Shown piece by piece: positions 11,655 through 22,198 of a stretch of DNA of 64,000 nt. A program made the translations under genes and the position numbers. The stretch is from Anodontia alba (lineage: Eukaryota > Mollusca > Bivalvia > Lucinida > Lucinidae). The notes under the pieces were generated by a model. It saw only the letters and a list, made by a program, of their open reading frames with translations, had not been told where the DNA came from and did no database searches. The stretch is taken from positions 78,284,263-78,348,262 of the forward strand of contig OZ024831.1 in assembly GCA_964016985.1 (NCBI GenBank), in the 5' to 3' direction. Within the stretch, counting starts at the first letter, position 1. The number at the start of each line of letters is the position of its first letter.

Positions 11655-12730
11655 TATATTATTAGACATAGAGGACTGACTGATTCTTAGACCTATATGG
11701 TTGATTTTGTTTAGGTTTAGACTATTTAGTAGGCAGTCTAGGTTTTCTGAAAGGACCTATAGCTGTATAAGATGATTTCTGAGGTTGCATAGTCAGATTA
11801 TTGGCAGAAGAGGCCAAAAATCTATGTTGTTGTGCTTCGAGATTAGATTTTGCCATTTCCTTAATCTTACTGTCAAAGAGTAATTGAGAATTAATTGGAA
11901 CATTTCTCAGTGCATGACTAGAATGATCCACAAGAAATTTTGAGGAGGCTATAGCTGCATCGTGTCAAGCCTGAAACAATTTACTCTATGGCCAAGATAG
12001 TGGATATAGCTGTAGCATGCTTGATAGAGATGGCCACCGCTTCCAAGTGTCTGGACAAAGCATTAACTGACAAAAACTCTTGTTGCAGACATTGGTAAGC
12101 TGCAGAAGAAAAAAGATATGGGAATTAACTGCCACTAGACTACAAGCTTTTTTCCCATACTTCCATGTTCTTAATTGGAACAGAATATTTGCCCCTGCTA
12201 GAAATATCTATTTGGGAAACATCAGCATCTAGAGGGGGAATATTTTGAGTAGGAAAATATTGTGATTTACTCTTGTAATATCTAAGAAGAGCCAAAGATT
12301 TGACAGACTGTTTAGGGCATGTCCAATCCTGAGCAAGTTTATCCTATCTAATTTGCTTTGAATATACCTGATGGTATTTTCAAACAGCTTAGATTGAGAG
12401 AGAACTGGTAATGGAGTTGTACAAGACTGCATAAGAAGTTCAATTCCTGAGAAAGGTTTGGAGGCAGTGTGATCTTCAGATGGTGTAGGACACATCTCCT
12501 CCAGGAGTAATCAGAAGACTTCATTGATAGCTTTATCAAAGGACCAGGACTCCTGTTCAGAATCAGATCCTGAATCCTTAGATATTTGATGCACAGAATT
12601 TCTGATCCCATGTGGAGATTGGAATGGCCATGTAGGCTGTGCAGGCACTGGATATAGGGAAGTGCAGGGTGGGATGGGGTATGGCAGGCCTGAACCAGAT
12701 GTTGAGGGTAAGGGTGAGAGAACCCTAGAG
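11655..12730 (-). pseudogene. DIRS gag, central and 3' part
   Basis: Minus-strand text in order includes QISKDSGSDSEQESWSFDKA, CPTPSEDHTASKPFSGIELL, SKLFENTIRYIQSKLDR, AAYQCLQQEFLSVNALSRHL, SHALRNVPINSQLLFDSKIK, then EMAKSNLEAQQHRF and KSSYTAIGPFRKPR. The last two blocks recur at 34465-34960, showing they belong to one repeated gene. Frames are broken several times. In DIRS elements gag packages the RNA template; no zinc knuckle is visible here. The LINE insertion at its upper edge separates it from the rest of gag. Confidence 0.72.
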
Positions 12731-13309
12731 TATAGTATGCTCTAGCATTCAACCTGCTTCTTGGGAACACATGTTTCAAGAAAAGTGACAGCCACCTCAT
12801 CACGTACAAGTCAGGAAATGCAGCCATGCAGACAGACTTCATCCTTTTCCTTAGGACCATGCACAAACTTGTCACAGATGTAAAAGTGATCCCTGGCGAG
12901 GAAGTAGCCCTGCAACATCAGCTTCTAGTAAGTGACATGAGGATTGATGTGCCATCAAATACAAGTGCAAGTTCATCCCTTGCCTTAAAGTTTGGAAGCT
13001 TAAAGACCCTCAGTCTAGCAATCATTTCCAGGAGGTCTTCAACTTGCATGTGAGTGCTTCTGCAGGTGTAGTTGATGCTGCTACTGAGGATATCTGGAAC
13101 AACATCAAGACTGGCCTGCTTAAGACAACTGAGGAGGTGTGTGGCACAACTCGGCTCCACTGTTGGCATCGTGAAACCTGGTGATGGAATGAGCACGTGG
13201 AAAAGGCCATTGCTGCCAAGCAGAAAGCTTTTAAGGCCTGAAAGACTGGTAAAGGCACTAGGGCATCATATGATGCAGCCAAACACATTGCCGGACATGC
13301 AGTGCACCA

Positions 13310-13627
13310 TGCTTGTCAAGAATTGTTTGTGTTGAGGTTTTACGGCCCAGTCAACCCAATAGGGTCATGTCGAGCGCAGTCAGTTTACCTAACCACACGT
13401 TTACTGGGCAGGCTTAGTCCTCTAAGCGGTTAACCAGTATTGTGCATATTCTTTCGCCAGAAACTGACAACTGCCCTTCTTGAATCAGCGGAAGGGAGAG
13501 AATGACCGTAGAAAATATTTCATGATCAATCTCCACGAAAGAATGTTGCCGACCTCGGCGGGGGTTGAACCCACGGCCTCCTGGTCTCCAGTTGGACGGC
13601 GCATCCAACTGACCTGCTTGTCAAGAA
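13310..13627 (-). mobile_element. SINE-A copy in LINE 1 with 13-bp target duplication
   Basis: The insert 13323-13614 is flanked by TGCTTGTCAAGAA at 13310-13322 and 13615-13627, a perfect 13-bp duplication of LINE sequence. Minus orientation: the A-rich tail is at the left, the tRNA-like head at the right. The head is short: it ends at CCAACTGACC, lacking about 12 bases present in the copy at 58020-58325. The B box (GGTTCAACCCC on the minus strand) is present with one change. Confidence 0.95.
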
Positions 13628-14359
13628 GCCGACAAGAAGGTCTACGAGAATACTGATCCCAAGTCAGATGTCTACCACCTTGCTAACCAGTTTAGAAGAG
13701 AGAAAGTTGATGTTGTTGGTGACAAACCTGTGAAGACTGATGCTGGGAAGATGTCAATGAGAGAAGTCTCAAAGCAGAAGGCCTGGTTAGAGCACTACCA
13801 AAGGCTTCTCAATGTTGAGACCCAGACCATTTGTCTGAAGAACCACAAGTGGAAGGCCCACCCATCCCAATCACCACTGATATGGTTAGGATGGCTATCT
13901 CTCAGATGAAGATGGGCAAAGCATCTGAGCCATCAGACATAGTGGTGGAGATGATACGAGCAGCCAGTGACACGGGCACCTCCATGACCCATGACCTCGC
14001 AGTTGCAATCATTTCCGATGGCAAGGTACTCTCTGACTAGAAGCAGAGTTTCACTATCTGCCTCTACAAGGGTAAGGGGAATGCATTGGAAAGGGGCAAC
14101 TACCGCTGTCTCGAGCTTACAGAGCAGGTCATGAAAGTCCTGAAGAGGATTGTGGACAGCCTCATCAGACAGTTGTTGTCAATCAATGATTCCCAGTCTG
14201 GCTTCATCCCAGGCAGAGGCACAACAGACGCAATCTTTGTTGTCAGGCAGCTGCAAGAGAACTATCTAGCTGCCAATAAGAGACTCTACATGGCTTTCAT
14301 AGACCTGGAAAAGGCATTTGATTGAGTGCCTTGGAAGGTCATCTGGTGGGCACCGAGAT

Positions 14360-14674
14360 AACTTGGTGTGATTTATTGACTGAGTTGGGGGTTTAACGAC
14401 ACGTCAACCCTTGTGGGTCATTTTGTGTCGTCTCCCAGAGAAAGGGAGAAGAGAGATTAAAGAGATAGTAGAGGAGATAAAAGAGAGGGACAGGGGAGAA
14501 AGGAAAATGCAGGAAAGTGAAGAAACAGAAGAAATAAAAACCTTCTGCCCTCTACCCTTCCCTGCTACAAGGATAGCAGGCCTTGCCCAGCTGTAAGCCA
14601 ATATCAGTTGAATGCCCCGGTGATGTAAGCTACACGACACCTTTGTCTCACCCAACCGCCCCCAACTTGGTGTG
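14360..14674 (-). mobile_element. SINE-B copy in LINE 1 with 11-bp target duplication
   Basis: The insert 14371-14663 is flanked by AACTTGGTGTG at 14360-14370 and 14664-14674, splitting the codons of the RT region between AFD and EEWIVRL. SINE-B is about 290 bp. On the minus strand it starts GGGCGGTTGGGTGAGACAAA and ends in a tail reading GGGTTGACGTGTCGTTAAAC then CCC. Other copies are at 16864-17156 and 59249-59545. I cannot identify tRNA promoter boxes in its head with confidence. Confidence 0.93.
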
Positions 14675-15041
14675 GAGGAACGGATTGTGCGACTGGTGCA
14701 GGTGATGTATGCCAATGTGCTGAGCCGTATCTGTGTTGGTGAGGAATTTGAAGTGAAGGTCGGTGTTCACCAAGGTTCGGTACTCAGCCAGCTGCTCTTC
14801 ATCATTGTGCTTGAAGCCTTTTCATGTGTCCCACTCTTGGGTCCCCAGGGAGGACCTCTATGCTGATGATCTTGTTATCATTGCTGAATCGCTCGAGGAA
14901 TGTATCAGGAGGCTCTTGACTTGGAAAGAAGCAATGGAGTAGAAAGGACTGAGAGTAAATGCAGGAAAGACGAACATCATGATCTGTGGTATGGGCCTCG
15001 ATATCGATCAGGACCTTCTGCAGAGTTCAGGAGAGTTTCCA

Positions 15042-15170
15042 TGTGCTGTCTGTCGCACTGAAGTGGGCAGCAACAGCATCTTCTGCAATGGCTGCAAGCA
15101 CTGGGTGCACAAGAAATGCAGTGGGCTCAAGTGCTTGACAAAGGACCCTGATTACAGATGTACACGGTGC
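15042..15170 (+). other. PHD-like C4HC3 zinc finger encoded inside LINE 1
   Basis: Spacing C-x2-C-x10-C-x2-C-x4-H-x2-C-x13-C-x2-C, with CAVC, FCNGC, WVHKKC and YRCTRC. It lies after the RT motif GLRVNAGKT and before FCYLGDML. The same finger is encoded at 18335-18463 and, on the minus strand, at 51916-52036. C4HC3 is the ligand order of PHD fingers, which usually read histone tails; a role here (chromatin targeting or RNA binding) is unknown. Confidence 0.8.
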
Positions 15171-16090
15171 CAGGATACTGCATGCCCCTTGGACGGCAGA
15201 GCACAGTGGGAAGTCCCTTGGACCTGACAAGCTGAAGGTGGTAGCTTCCTTTTGCTACCTAGGAGACATGCTCTCAGCAGCCAGTGGCTATGAACTATCA
15301 ATCACAACACATGTGAAAACCGCCTGGAAGAAGTTCAAGGAGCTGCTACCAGTTTTCTCTTCCCGCCACTTCTCTTTCAAGACACATGGCTGCGTGTGCA
15401 GCTCTTGTGTGCTGAGCGCAATGCTCCATGCAAGTGAGACTTGGTCACTGATAAAGCCAAACCTCCAACGTCTGCAGGGGAATTACAGGGCAATCATCAG
15501 ACTGATCTGCTATGTCAAGCTGCAAGACATTGTCATCACCAGATCCAATGAGCTACTTGTGCAGCTTGGCATCGAGGATCTGGACCTCATTCTGAAGGAG
15601 AACAGGCTCCGCTAGTATGGACATGTGGAAGGCTCCAATAGTGTAGTCAAGACAGCCTTTGACATACGGATTGATAGAAAGCGTGAACCTGGGAGGCCCA
15701 AGATGACATGGATGCAGCTGACAGAGGGATAGCAGAAAGTTGAAGCTCTCCGATTTGGACCCTCATGATAAATATACCTGGAGATCTGGTGTGAGATCTG
15801 CCATGCGTGCAGCAAGCCAGCTACCTGGAAGGAGGCCCACTGATATGGATGTTGGCCCTGTACCTGCATGTTAATAAAAATCCCATGATGATGATGATGA
15901 TAATGATGATGATGAAGAAGAGGGAGATTGGTGTTTCCTCTTCTTATGAGAATGTTTTGACTTCTTTGATTTCCTACTTCTTTTAGGCAAAAACAAAGAC
16001 GAAAAAGAAGAGGAGGAAGATGAAATGGAACTATATCTTCTCCTCTTTCTGTGTTTAGATTTAGGTAGATCTCTTCTACTAGAGTGTTTC

Positions 16091-16194
16091 TGAGAAACAG
16101 ATCTATTAGATTTCCTAGTATTGAAATCTCTCTGTTTATTCATGAGAAACAGATCTATTAGATTTCCTAGTATTGAAATCTCTCTGTTTATTCA
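16091..16194. repeat. perfect 52-bp tandem duplication in gag
   Basis: TGAGAAACAGATCTATTAGA begins at 16091 and again at 16143; the two 52-base units are identical. 52 is not a multiple of three, so the event breaks the gag frame. The identity suggests a recent event or an assembly artefact. Confidence 0.92.
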
Positions 16195-16257
16195 TGGAGC
16201 ACTGAAGTTCATTAGAAATTGATTGCTCTAAGCACAAAGAATGTCTATAATCAGCTA

Positions 16258-16565
16258 CCTGGTACCCGGTGCCTAAAGATTGATGGCCGGTACCTTGTGC
16301 CTGGTGACCAGTGACTGGTGTCCGGTGACTAGTGCCTGATGACCGGTGACCGGTGAAAAAGTCAACTGCAATGTGACTGGTGCCTGGTGACCAGTGTCTG
16401 AAGGTCCATACTCATTGACTGGTGCCCGATGACTGGTGACTGGTGCCTGGTGTCCTATACTCAGTGACCGGTACCTGGTGTCCTACACTCAGTGACCAGT
16501 GACTGGTGACAGGTGTGTGGTGCCTGGTGACTGATGAAGTTGATGTCCTGGTGACTGGTGACCGA
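16258..16565. repeat. degenerate short repeats (GACTGGTGCCTGGTGACC type) within gag
   Basis: Irregular units of about 7 to 14 bases built from GACTGGTG, CCGGTGAC and GCCTGGTG run for about 300 bases. On the gag strand they read as mixes of CACCAGTCAC and would encode a His/Gln/Pro/Ser/Thr/Gly-rich stretch. A 20-base phrase (GGTGTCCTA-ACTCAGTGACC) occurs twice at 16449-16495. Confidence 0.8.
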
Positions 16566-16849
16566 TGCCTGGTGGACTTACGCTTTGAATGATTTGCCCA
16601 TTCTTAGAGCTGCCACCTTTATGGGTTTTTTACCCCTGGCAGTAAAGCCATGTGGGCTGGTGATCCAATTATCCTTTGAAGCAATGTCTTTAGATAATTC
16701 TGAGTTGACATTATTCTTCTTCAGCTTAGACAAAGTTTTTGTCTTTGTCATGGTAGTATGTCTAGAGCAGTATAATCTTCTCTTATCTGCTAATTCCCAT
16801 GTAGAACCAGGTCAATTTATACACACCAGATATGTAGAATATCTAGAAC

Positions 16850-17170
16850 AAGAAGAACAAGAATTGATTGATTGTGTTGGGGTTTAACGACACGTCAACC
16901 CTTGTGGGTCATTTTGTGTCGTCTCCCAGAGAAAGGGAGAAGAGTGATAGAAGAGATAGTCGAAGAGATGAAAGAGAGGAACAGGGAAGAAAGAGGAACA
17001 GGAATGAAAGTGAAGAAACAGAAGAAATAAAAACATTCCCCCTCTACCCTAACCTGCTACAAGGATAGCAGGCCTTGCCCAACTGTAAGCCAATATCAGT
17101 TGGACGCCCCGGTGACATAAGATACACGACACCTTCGCACCACCCGACCACACCCAAAGAAGAACAAGAA
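16850..17170 (-). mobile_element. SINE-B copy in DIRS 5' leader with 14-bp target duplication
   Basis: The insert 16864-17156 is flanked by AAGAAGAACAAGAA at 16850-16863 and 17157-17170. Minus orientation, tail ATTGATTGATTGTGTTGGGG at the left. It closely resembles the copy at 59249-59545, including the CAGAAGAAATAAAAACATTC block. Confidence 0.95.
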
Positions 17171-17494
17171 AGACAATTAGTATGATTGTCCAATAACCCT
17201 TTGAGATGACCACAATCACCTCTAATGGGCAGTATCAATAGTCACAGAAAGTTATGACAATAGTGACAAATCAATAATATCATAAGATCGAACAAGAGCC
17301 ATTCAACTTCTTCAAGTATTGCCACAGTAACTAGGACACAAAGACCATACTGTAAAAACTCAAAAGTCATCCTAGTATCATCATTTGAACAAACTTAATA
17401 GACTTTGAGTCTCAGATGCTGTATACCAAGATTAAGCCTCAAAGCTTTCTTAGTTCTAGAGAAGAATATCTTTAAGTGTTTTACCATATATATT
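17171..17494. other. DIRS edge, then interspersed repeat module
   Basis: About 110 bases after the SINE may be DIRS 5' sequence. From about 17300 the text matches 20930-21060: CATCATTTGAACAAACTT, then ACTTTGAGTCTCAGATGC, CCAAGATTAAGCCTCAAAGC and TTTTACCATATAT. This module continues at 19182 after the LINE, so the LINE landed in it. Confidence 0.6.
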
Positions 17495-19180
17495 AATCAC
17501 CATTGATATGGTTAAGAAGGCTATCTTTCAGATGAAGGCAGGCAAAGCACCGGGCCCATCAGGCATAGTGGTGGAGATGATACGAGCACCCGGTGACATG
17601 GGCGCCTCCATGATCCATGACCTCGCAGCTGCAATCATTCGTGATGGCAAGGTACCCTCTGACTAGGAGCAGACTTTCATTGTCTGTCTCTACAAGGGGG
17701 ATGCATTGGAAAGGGGCAACTACCGCGGTCTCAAGCTGACAGAGCAGGTATGAAAATCCTGGAGAGGATTGTGGACGGCCTCATCAGACAGTTGGTGTCA
17801 ATCGACGATTTCCAGTTTGGCTTCGTCCCAGGCAGAGGCACTACAGACGCAATCTTTGTTGTCAGCAGTTGCAAGAGAAGTATCTAGCTGCCAACGGCTT
17901 TTGTAGACCTGGAGAAGGTGTTTGATCTGGTACCTCGGAAGGTCATCTGGTGGGCGCTGAGAAAACTTGGTGTGGAGGAGTGGATTGTGCGACTAGTGCA
18001 GGGGATGTATGCAAATACGCGGAGCTGTGTCCATGTTGGTGAGGGGTACAGTGAAGTATTTGAAGTGAAGGTTGGTGTTCACCAATTCCGAACTCAGCCC
18101 ACTGCTCTTCATCATTGGGCTTGAAGCCTTATCACGAGAGTTCTGCTCTGGGGTCCCCTGGGAAGACCTCTATGCTGATGACCTTTGTCGCTGAATTGCT
18201 TGAGGAATGTGTCAGGAGGCTCTTGACATGGAAAGAAACAATGGAGAAGAAAGGACTGAGAGTAAATGCAGGAAAGACAAAGATTATGATCTGCGGTACA
18301 GGACTGGACCTCCTGCAGTTCAGGCGAGTTTCCATGCGCCGTCTGTTGCACTGGAGTGGGCAGCAACAGCATCTTCTGCAATGGCTGCAAGCACTGGGTG
18401 CATAAGAAATGCAGTGGGCTGAAGCGCTTGAAAAAAGACCCTGACTACAGATGTACACGGTGCCAGAGAACTGCACGCCCCTTGGATGGCAGACCATAGA
18501 AGGAAGTCCAGGTTGGGCCTGACAAGCTTGAGCTTCCTTTTGCTACTTAGGAGACATGCTCTCAGCAGCAGGTGGCTGTGAACTTTCAACCACAACATGT
18601 GTGAAAACCGCCTGGAAGAAGTTCAAAGATCTGCTACCAGTTCTCTCTTCACGCCACCTCTCTTTCAAAACACGTGGCCGTGTGTACAGCTCTTGTGTGC
18701 GGAGCGCAATGCTCCATGCCAGTGAGACTTGGCCATTGACAAAGCCAAATCTCCAGCATCTGCAGCGAAATGACAGGGCAATGATCTGACAGATTCTGCA
18801 ATGTAAGACTGCAAGACATTGTCACCACCAGGTCCAATGAGCTTCTTGTGCGGCTTGGCACCTGGACCTCATTCTGAAGGAGAGAAGACTCGGATGGTAG
18901 GGACATGGTATGGACATGTGGAACGCTCCAATGGTGGTCAAGACAGCCTTTGACATACAGGTTGATGGAAAGCGTGGGTCTGAGAGGCCCAAGATGACAT
19001 GGAAACAGCTGACAGATAGGGATTGCAGAAGCCCTCGGCCATCAACCCTCATGACAGACATACCTGGAGATCTGGTGTGAGATCTGCCATGCAGTAAGCC
19101 AGCTATCTGGAAGGGGGCCCACTGGTGTGGATGTTGTACCTGCATGTTAATCAAAAATCCGATTATGATATATTATGATG
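17495..19180 (+). mobile_element. LINE copy 2, 5'-truncated, inserted in interspersed repeat
   Basis: Begins at AATCACCATTGATATGG inside the RT domain (GKAPGPSGIVVEM follows) and ends with CTGCATGTTAATCAAAAATC and an ATTATGATGATG tail. RT: NYRGLKLTEQV, FGFVPGRGTTDAIFVV, VPRKVIWWALRKLGVEEWIV. The YADD region is damaged by a deletion (LYADD then FVAEL). The finger is at 18335-18463, then GDMLSAAGGCELSTT and SCVRSAMLHASETW. At least six shifts or stops. The host text TTACCATATAT...GGGCATGGCAGCC is split by it. Confidence 0.85.
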
Positions 19181-19181
19181 A

Positions 19182-19650
19182 TGGGCATGGCAGCCATCTT
19201 GTTCAATGGTACAGAACTATTTTGACAAATTGTCAACATCCTTTGGACAGAAGGCCCCATGTGAAATCTGGTGAAAATTGTTTGAGCGGTTTCAGAGAAG
19301 ATGTTTAAAGATTTCATGATTTTATACATGTACATAGCCCAGGGGCAAGGGCAGAGAACCCCGAAAATTTTGATGGCAGCTAAATAGTTTTACTACTTTA
19401 GTCATATGCTGCAAGTTTCAGTCATTAGTCTTTAATACAAATTGAGACAAGAGCTGTCAGCAGACAACACCTGGAATTGGGGTGATACTGGAGTGTCAGG
19501 GTGTCAGGGTGCTCTTTAGGACCAGTCTGATCTGGGTCTGCACTGTTTGCTTAGGTCTATCTGTCCCAATACTTAGAATCATTATAATAAGAGGAAATGT
19601 TATGGCATTTTAGCTCTTGATAGGATTTCTTGTGCTATGGTTTGGTCATT
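19182..19650. repeat. interspersed repeat modules
   Basis: 19182-19340 continues the GGGCATGGCAGCCATCTTGT module (also at 21077, 50970, 53890). 19320-19440 (CCCAGGGGCAAGGGCAGAG, TAGTTTTACTACTTTAGTCA) matches 20775-20900. No coding signal. Confidence 0.6.
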
Positions 19651-20767
19651 TGTTGTCATAAATTTGACATTATCAGGGATTAATTATAAAATTTCTGTGA
19701 CCTTGCCTCTACCAAATATTATCAAAATATGTCTGAGGGTATCAAAGTTATGCAGCGCACAAGATTTTGACTTCAAAGGAGATAATTACATAACGAAGAA
19801 AGTGAGAGTTGCTTGCGAAAGTGAGAGTTGTCTCTTGCACGTGACATGCCTACAGGTCCTCCTCTTCATTTCTATCAAACATTATCATATTATCTCAAAC
19901 AGTATGGGAGTTATTGCCTGCACAAGATTTTGGCTTCAGGGAAGATAACTACTTAAATAAGAAAGTGACAGTTGTCTCCCTTGCATGTGACATGCCTACT
20001 GGTCCGCCTCTTCATTCCTACCATATATTACCAAAATATGTCTAAAGGTATCAAAGTTATGGAATGCACAAGGATGAGTACAATTTCTGCTTCAGGGGAG
20101 ATAACTACATAACAAATAAAGTGAGAGTTGTCTCTCTTGCACATGACACACCTACTGGTCCTCCTCTTCATCCCTGCCAAATATTATCAAATTATCTCAA
20201 ACAGTATGGGAGTTATGGCCTGCACAAGATTTCAACTTCAGGGGAGATAACTACATAATGAAGAAGTGAGAGTTGTCTCTCTAGCATGTGACATGCCTAC
20301 TGGTCCTCCTCTTCATTCCCACTAAATATTACCAAAATATGTCTAAGGGTATCAAAGTTAGGGAGTACACAAGGATGAGTCTACAACTTCTGCTTCAGGG
20401 GAGACAACTCACAACGAATGAAGTGAGAGTTTCTCTCTTGCATGTGACAGGCCTACTGGTCCTCCTCTTCATCTCTACCAAATATTACCAAATTATCGCA
20501 AACAGTATGGGAGTTATGGCCTGCAAAAGATTTCGGCTTCAGGGGAGATAACTACATAATGAAGACAATGAGAGTCGTCTCTCTTTCATGCCACACGCCT
20601 ACTGGTCCTCCATTACATTCCTACCAATTATTAGCGAAATATGTCTAAGGGTATCAAAGTTATGTCTAAGGGTATCAAAGTTATGGAGCGCACAAGGACG
20701 TGCGTCTACGGACGGACAGACGCCATGCCTATCGCTATATCCCCTGAACCTATTGGTCAGGGGATAA
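19651..20767. mobile_element. tandem array element, unit about 150 bp, with terminal hairpin
   Basis: About seven units, each with TACTGGTCCTCCTCTTCAT, ACCAAATATTATCAAA, GGCTTCAGGGGAGATAAC and AGTGAGAGTTGTCTCTCTTG. It ends with TCTACGGACGGACAGACGCC, then the hairpin CCCCTGAACC / GGTCAGGGG and ATAAAAA. The same family fills 30236-32047. The left end is not clear here. Confidence 0.8.
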
Positions 20768-21413
20768 AAATTACACAATTTTATACATCTATATCACCCA
20801 GGGGCAATGGCAGATAACCCCCAGGGTACAAAATTTTGATCGTATCTAAACAGTTTTACTACTTTAATCATACTTCCCCTATTAGTCTTTAATAAATTTT
20901 GCCATACAAATGTATGAGGGCACAAATTTGACCTTGCTGTAAAAAGGTCAAAGATCAACCTAGGACCATCATTTCAAAACATTTGGTAGACCTTGAGTCC
21001 CCAATACCAAGATTCAGCCTCAAAGCTTTCTTGGTTCTGAAGAAGAAGATTTTTAAGTGTTTTTTTACCATATATGGGCATGGCGGCCTTCTTGTTCAAT
21101 GGCGTGAAACCATTCAAACAAATTGTCAATACCCTTTCAACAGAAAGCCCCATGTGAAACCTGGTGAAAATTGCTTCAGCGATTTCAGAGAAGAGTCCTC
21201 AATGCTATATACCAAGATTCAGCCCCGAAGCTTTCTTGGTTCTGGAGAAGAAGATTTTTAAGTATTTTTACCTTATATGGACATGGCGGCTTTCTTAATT
21301 AACAGATAGTGACCATTTGTACAAATTTTCAATCCCCCTATAACAGACTGCTCCACATGAAATTTGAAGAAAATTGGTCCAGTGGTTTCAGAGAAGTCAT
21401 TCAAAGAAAGGAT
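20768..21413. repeat. interspersed repeat module, host of the hAT insertion
   Basis: CCTCAAAGCTTTCTTGGTTC and TATATGGGCATGGCGGCC modules occur twice (21020-21110, 21210-21290). After the hAT element the sequence continues from 25021 to a right cap at 25262, so both sides probably belong to one capped element. Confidence 0.6.
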
Positions 21414-22198
21414 GTTTGTACTAGGGCTCTAGAAAACCGGAAAATAGCTGGTCTGGACCAAAAATAAGAATCCCGGACTGGTTTTATACACCCAAAAATG
21501 CTAATAATTCGGTCCAACAGGTTTGTGCCTTGAACCCCATTTTTTCCCCAACCAACCAATTTTCACGAATGATGTCTAAGAAATCACAAACGGTCAAGCC
21601 TTCCCAAACTGATAATGTCCACACACCTTTTAAATGCAACATTATGGTAGTTAAACAGTGATAAACAGTTACTTGGCATGTATATAGGAGAGGTCAGATG
21701 AATAACAGCAACCTACCGCAACACAAATTAATTACGTCATTATCCAAACATTGTCAAAAAATCAACACTTCACTTTCCTTTTTGCGGTAAACAAGCGATT
21801 AACACGAATTATCAGTGATTATGATAGTCCAATAATTAATCTGTTTGTGTAACACGTGTGAATACACTGACGCTGCAAAACACCAGGTGCAGTCGATGTG
21901 TCCAAAAGATCAAAGGTCGCTTTAATCCCAACTGAGAGTGATTAAAGAATGCGCCCACTTGAATGCAACTGTTTTCTTCCTCTTCTTTTTTTTTTTTTTT
22001 TTTTTTTGTTCAACACAGTTTGCGGTTTGTTGGTCCCAGATTAGATAAATTAATTCCCATTAACCGTGTAGGTCTTGATCAGATGTCGCATACAACGGCG
22101 TCTGATCTGGATCTTATTGTTGTTTTGTTTTGTTTTGTTTTTGTTTTTTTTGATGGTCGTAACACGCGAGTGTAAATCAAAGTAGATTTCAGAGTAAA

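Larger units (their letters stand above)
12738..15870 (+). pseudogene. LINE copy 1 polyprotein (endonuclease end, RT, PHD-like finger)
   Basis: Domains in order: end of the APE-type endonuclease (12738-12960); a linker; RT with MGKASEPSDIVVEMI, NYRCLELTEQVMKVL, SGFIPGRGTTDAIFVVRQL, YMAFIDLEKAFD, GVHQGSVLSQLLF, and YADDLVII near 14860-14885; GLRVNAGKT; a C4HC3 finger (15042-15170); then FCYLGDMLSAA, SCVLSAMLHASETW, LGIEDLDLILKE. Compared with copy 3 it has stops at ATTGAG (14322) and GGAGTAG (14937), several shifts, and both SINE interruptions. It is inactive. The order finger-then-YLGD is the same in all three copies. Confidence 0.85.
12735..15912 (+). mobile_element. LINE copy 1 (RTE-like?) inserted in DIRS gag
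   Basis: 5'-truncated non-LTR retrotransposon. It begins within the endonuclease domain (NLLLGNTCFKK, then HLITYKSGNAA and TDFILF), runs through reverse transcriptase, a zinc finger and a C-terminal domain, and ends in a GATGAT-type simple tail (15885-15918). Two SINEs sit inside it. Copies 2 and 3 are at 17495-19180 and 51215-53665. The clade is uncertain: the short tail and motif set suggest RTE-like. Confidence 0.85.
15913..16751 (-). pseudogene. DIRS gag, N-terminal part
   Basis: The start is the ATG at 16751-16749, followed by MTKTKTLSKLKKNNVNSELS and SKDNWITSPHGFTARGKK. A shift after GKK leads into short GGTGACC-type repeats (16258-16565). Next comes a basic and serine-rich stretch (QRDFNTRKSNRSVSQKHSSR, KHRKRRRYSS, KRSRKSKKSKHSHKKRKHQ, then poly-Ser) at 16143-15913, likely nucleic-acid binding. 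A 52-bp tandem duplication at 16091-16194 adds a second copy of its start and shifts the frame. The LINE insertion ends it. This SR-like text could be mistaken for a splicing factor, but position and order tie it to the DIRS element. Confidence 0.7.
7740..17290 (-). mobile_element. DIRS-like retrotransposon, copy A, nested and decayed
   Basis: Reading down the minus strand: a 5' leader with a SINE (16864-17156), gag start at 16751, gag with short internal repeats, an SR/K-rich gag region to 15913, a LINE insertion, more gag (12730-11660), a Tc1 insertion, the gag end and pol with RT and RNase H (10100-8260), and the start of a tyrosine-recombinase domain (8260-7790), where it is truncated. 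The RT motifs (SIDL-x-DAYLHVPI, FGLSPSPWIFTKLM, YLDDWL) and the following recombinase fit the DIRS order. Without the insertions the remnant would be about 4.5 kb. Both outer limits are approximate. A second piece lies at 25540-26390 and a gag piece at 34465-34960. Confidence 0.82.

Noticed and set aside
14979..15227. Stand-alone PHD-finger gene
   Set aside because: The same finger is found at the same place in three LINE copies, between RT and C-terminal motifs.
15871..16143. SR-rich host protein, such as a splicing factor
   Set aside because: It sits exactly where the DIRS gag continues on the minus strand, contains a frame-breaking duplication and runs into the LINE tail.
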